Shown here: in pieces, positions 62,341 to 64,000 of the stretch | Numbering within the stretch: the first letter of the stretch is position 1 | How the letters are laid out: the number at the start of each line of letters is the position of its first letter | Assembly: GCF_028767185.1 (NCBI RefSeq) | Contig: NZ_JARACK010000001.1 | Coordinates: forward strand, 372,001-436,000 | DNA length: 64,000 nucleotides | Direction of reading: 5' to 3' | Origin: Mangrovimonas aestuarii | Lineage (GTDB): Bacteria; Bacteroidota; Bacteroidia; Flavobacteriales; Flavobacteriaceae | Program-made: the position numbers and the translations under genes | Notes under the pieces: model-generated | The model's database searches: none | What the model was told of the DNA's origin: nothing | What the model saw: the letters and a program-made list of their open reading frames with translations, nothing else

Positions 62341-64000
62341 TCAAATGATTAATCTTACCCCACCAAGGTCTTCAATATGGTATGGAAAATGATCACCAGG
62401 AGAACCAATAAACATAAAGTTTATGGGGATGTTCCACTCACGTGAGAGTTCTTCTATTAAATCTGGTCCAAACTCTCCTTCTAATTGTATGAATTCTATC
62501 TTGATTTCAGGATACTCCCTATCCAAGACATCAATATCCCTAGTCATATCCTTAGGAAGCTCCCTCCCTTTCCCTAAAACAGTAACAATTTTAAGCTTCC
62601 TGGTGTGTTCGTTATTCTTTATATAAAGCATGACTTTATTGAGGGTAGCTACATCGTCATCTTTGGTAAAAAACACAAATTCCTGATCGTTAATCTTGTC
62701 TATACTTTTAAGGATTGACCTATGCGCCTTAGACACAAAACGTTCTATAGGCCTGAATAGGTACCAGATAATATTGAGCAAAAGTTTCAGCAAGAAAATA
62801 CGGTTTAGCATAACCCCCACAATCAACATCGTAGGAATAAAGTACTCAAAAAACACTACCATATATTCAGGATTCATCACAGCATTTCCAATAATGGCCC
62901 CAACTACCATTGTAATAGCAACAAAAAGGGTGAGCCAATTGGAACGCTCAGGTCTCGGCAAATGCTTCCGTTTTAATTTTAGCAAAACATTACCAACACC
63001 AAAAAGTACCATAACCGATAAAAATGCAATTGTATAAACTCCTGCCAAAGCACCCAGTTCTGCGTTAGTTATCAGCAGAATTGAAGTACACAACAAAAAG
63101 AATACAACAGCAATAAAATAATTACTTCCTTTCTTGTTTCGCTTCAACAGAAAAGCAGGCAATATCCTATCCAAAGCCATACGCTCTGACAACCCAGAAA
63201 CACCTATAAAAGAGGTAAGTACCGCACCGCTCAACACTAAAGCTGCATCTATCGAAATTAGAATTGACAACCAATGTCCACCGGTCAAACCTCCCATATA
63301 GGAAAGTAAAGCCTCTTGATGTGTTTCAACATGGGCCATAGGAATAATAGATAGTGCCAAAAAGGCCATCAGCGGATTGAACACACTCACCACGATCCAC
63401 ATATTGCGAAGGGTTTTCCTAAAAACTCCTTTCTGCTGCTCCTCAACAAAATTAGCAGAACTTTCAAAGCCAGAAATCCCAAGCATAGCTGCACTAAACC
63501 CAAAAAACAATACCGTGGACACACTTCCTTTTTGAGGCAAAGCATAGTTTTCTTGCAAAACTTCAAAGCCATTACTAATTAAATACCATCCGCAAAATAG
63601 CGAAAGCAAAATCAAGGATGATAAATGAAATATAAAAATAACTGTAGCAACCTTTGAGGACTCACCAATACCCATAATTGTAACCCCCATAAATAACAAC
63701 AACAATAATATAGTTGCCATTATAACAGGCCAATCTACCCATAACTCATGGACATAGTTCATAGCTTCAGAAGCGGAAATTACCGCTGTTGCCATATACG
63801 ACAATATGGTAAGTGTAGCTGCTAGTGAAGCAACCGACTTGTTCGTTGTATTTAGCAAAGCATTATATGCTCCTCCATTTAAAGGCAAAGCTCCCACAAC
63901 CTCACCATATATTTTTCTGTACAGAAAAAGAACACCGGCAACAATCAATAATGAAACCCAAGCATATTGACCCGCATAAACTATGGTAAGCGCTGAAACA
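62341..64000 (-). CDS. APC superfamily amino-acid permease with C-terminal soluble domain (5' end outside window)
   Basis: Open to the window end; 552 residues visible. The first residues seen (YAGQYAWVSLLIVAGVLFLYRK) are already in the membrane part, so the N-terminus is missing. About nine more helices follow in the APC layout (GEVVGALPLNGGAYNALLNTTNKS; SAAMLGISGFESSANFVEEQ; SFIGVSGLSERMALDRILP). The last part (about 430-552) is a soluble cytoplasmic domain resembling a USP-like fold, with LKIVTVLGKGRELPKDM. Substrate unknown. The stop is 85 bp from the nested hairpin. Confidence 0.85.
   Translation of the reverse strand, partial: VSALTIVYAGQYAWVSLLIVAGVLFLYRKIYGEVVGALPLNGGAYNALLNTTNKSVASLAATLTILSYMATAVISASEAMNYVHELWVDWPVIMATILLLLLFMGVTIMGIGESSKVATVIFIFHLSSLILLSLFCGWYLISNGFEVLQENYALPQKGSVSTVLFFGFSAAMLGISGFESSANFVEEQQKGVFRKTLRNMWIVVSVFNPLMAFLALSIIPMAHVETHQEALLSYMGGLTGGHWLSILISIDAALVLSGAVLTSFIGVSGLSERMALDRILPAFLLKRNKKGSNYFIAVVFFLLCTSILLITNAELGALAGVYTIAFLSVMVLFGVGNVLLKLKRKHLPRPERSNWLTLFVAITMVVGAIIGNAVMNPEYMVVFFEYFIPTMLIVGVMLNRIFLLKLLLNIIWYLFRPIERFVSKAHRSILKSIDKINDQEFVFFTKDDDVATLNKVMLYIKNNEHTRKLKIVTVLGKGRELPKDMTRDIDVLDREYPEIKIEFIQLEGEFGPDLIEELSREWNIPINFMFIGSPGDHFPYHIEDLGGVRLII

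Overview
The window is a chromosomal stretch from a member of the Bacteroidota, most likely a marine or environmental Flavobacteriaceae. Four things point there: a type B type IX secretion (T9SS) C-terminal domain, a TonB-dependent receptor with a carboxypeptidase-like N-terminal domain, promoters of the TAnnTTTG (-7) type, and starts without Shine-Dalgarno sequences. The DNA is AT-rich and densely coded. I see no insertion sequence, prophage, CRISPR array or rRNA; there is one tRNA gene (Ser-GGA). All genes look intact except the two cut by the window edges.

Layout. 1-0.9 kb: end of ahcY, then an orphan Vsr-type endonuclease. 0.95-2.3 kb (minus): rpmA, rplU and a small membrane protein. 2.4-5.9 kb: two M16 peptidase genes. 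5.9-9 kb: DMT transporter, metal-binding lipoprotein, pyrH, frr. 9-15 kb: RND exporter, asnS, rpoN and a coupled membrane protein. 15-18.3 kb (minus): an ExbB/ExbD motor operon ending with a PorT-like barrel, with tRNA-Ser upstream. 18.5-20.3 kb (minus): tatD-ansA. 20.3-22.1 kb: aspartic protease, orphan NarL-type response regulator, then a region with two paralogous RNA units and a 34-residue membrane peptide. 22.1-28.1 kb: sucB, sucA, a small barrel and a prenyl synthase. 28.2-34.9 kb: tetR-tolC-hlyD-acrB efflux operon. 35-42.7 kb: aspS, CLC channel, tadA, dxs, dgt. 42.8-51.5 kb: a probable phosphate regulon. 51.8-64 kb: T9SS lectin-like protein, glyS, hypothetical genes, ComF, a lipoprotein, a nitrilase-like amidase, a DPP11-type peptidase and a truncated APC permease.

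Two parts deserve most attention. First, the 42.8-51.5 kb block: five promoters (TonB receptor, surface lipoprotein, a candidate small RNA, an OprP-like porin, a PiT-PhoU phosphate transporter) carry tandem TAACATT-like 7-mers at an exact 11-bp period. In all five the array ends at the same distance from a -7 box that lacks the usual TA. The geometry is that of a PHO box. The candidate small RNA (about 47669-47772) has a 5' hairpin, an open middle and a terminator hairpin. Its middle is perfectly complementary to 14 nt of the porin leader and 12 nt of the receptor leader, and nearly so to the PiT leader, each time next to the start codon. Second, downstream of the orphan response regulator, two RNA units 282 bp apart share a palindrome, a -7 box and a small UAGGG-loop hairpin whose stem carries compensatory changes between the copies.

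Start codons: several genes have possible TTG starts that fall inside the TTTG of a -7 box. For these I chose the downstream ATG. Some genes (tatD, glyS, the 79-residue membrane protein) appear to have almost no 5' leader.
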